Source: Tieghemiomyces parasiticus (Eukaryota; Kickxellomycota; Dimargaritomycetes; Dimargaritales; Dimargaritaceae). From it: 42,096 nucleotides of DNA. Below, piece after piece: positions 41,402 to 42,096 of the stretch; positions within the stretch are counted from its first letter, which is position 1; each line of letters starts with the position of its first letter. The stretch spans positions 1 to 42,096 of the forward strand of contig JANBPT010000353.1 of NCBI GenBank assembly GCA_027575765.1. Direction: 5' to 3'. The notes beneath the pieces were generated by a model. It was given only the letters and a program-made list of their open reading frames with translations. It was not told where the DNA came from and did no database searches. The position numbers and the translations under genes are program-made.

Positions 41402-42096
41402 CACGCTTCAACTCTACAAGATACTCACGCGCTGGGCACGGCAACCATGAATATAACGACAGCGGATGGTTATATGATCATGGGTGGCAGGAAATGGCGG
41501 TCCAAGCGAGCGAACTTGCGCAGGACAATGTCTTAAGTCCGAAATAAAATAATGTACTGCTCAGAATGTATCATGTGAATGCGTGTGCGTAGAGTAAACA
41601 TTAAGTCGTAATCCGGCATGCTTGTCAGGCAGGGAAGACTAGTCAGAGGAAGCCGTGGTGATCTAAAGTATCCCTTCCGACATAATAGTGACCTAGACAC
41701 GGTTAAACCCCAGCGTCTGACCCATGACATTATCTCATTCACTTGATCACAGCGCTCAACTACCATTAACGTATTTAAATTATCATTGACCATAATTACT
41801 TTATTATTTATTATCCTCTTATAATTATACTGTGCTTCCCTCTTTATTAACGACCGGTCTTCGGTCCAATCTCCTCTTGTGCACCATTTACCCCCTGACG
41901 AAACCGGCATCAGATAATGGTCCTTCTATTATGCTTACTTGTATTAGACTCCGGGGTCTCTTTTATAAGATCGTTCGAATCATGCTTTTATTAGATTTGA
42001 CATCTCATATTTTCCACTTTACAGGTGCCTCCAATTATTTTGAGGATTTCTAAGTCAAATTAGTTTTATTCAATATAGCTGCCACCACTCTGTACC
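41402..42096. other. Right-edge region, no gene recognised
   Basis: AT-rich DNA after the secreted protein gene. Short frames on both strands (for example 41533-41910 minus) show no domain. A gene could begin beyond the window. Confidence 0.4.

Noticed and set aside
1..42096. CRISPR array, riboswitch or bacterial-type operon
   Set aside because: No regularly spaced direct repeats; spliced eukaryotic genes throughout.

Overview
The window looks like nuclear DNA of a fungus, probably an early-diverging, zygomycete-grade lineage. The genes are spliced, with GT-AG introns of about 160-310 nt. They encode septin, beta-tubulin, an Osh-type lipid transfer protein and cytochrome oxidase subunit VIa. 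There is also a TMEM243-like protein, a family I know mainly from animals, which argues against a derived yeast. Taxonomic placement is inference; no marker here fixes it.

Layout. 1-60 is the 3' part of a tRNA-Trp gene. 226-1071 encodes a two-helix membrane protein, convergent with a two-exon septin (1715-3169, minus). About 5,570-8,830 is a decayed tyrosine-recombinase (DIRS/Ngaro-type) retroelement almost free of CG dinucleotides. 9984-12992 is a large kelch-BTB protein of the Ral2/Mds3-Pmd1 type. 14073-15449 is an intronless beta-tubulin (minus). About 5 kb without a convincing gene follows, then a three-exon Osh6/7-like gene (20490-22100). A 5S rRNA gene (23916-24033, minus) is followed after 4 bp by the 5' LTR of a Ty3/Gypsy retrotransposon (24038-29822).

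From there to about 35 kb the DNA is repeat-rich and CpG-poor. It holds two copies of a ~400-bp element with an 8-bp target duplication, two of the four copies of a 133-bp hairpin repeat, and one intact tRNA-Ile gene. A small secreted Gly-rich protein (35081-35587) marks the right edge. Ordinary CpG-containing DNA follows, with a TMEM243-like gene (37470-38143), COX6A/COX13 (38919-39649) and a second small secreted protein (41084-41401).

How the parts relate. The host genes are independent, mostly housekeeping functions (cytoskeleton, lipid transport, respiration, signalling); I see no gene cluster. The most interesting layer is the mobile-element biology. The Gypsy element sits at the transcription start of a Pol III gene, as Ty3 does in yeast. 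Transposon DNA has lost CpG through CpG to TpG/CpA changes, with a sharp asymmetry between the two LTRs of the same element. Host genes and the tRNA-Ile gene embedded in the same DNA kept their CpGs. This suggests CpG-methylation-based silencing with defined borders. I did not see a CRISPR array, a bacterial-type operon or a metabolic gene cluster.
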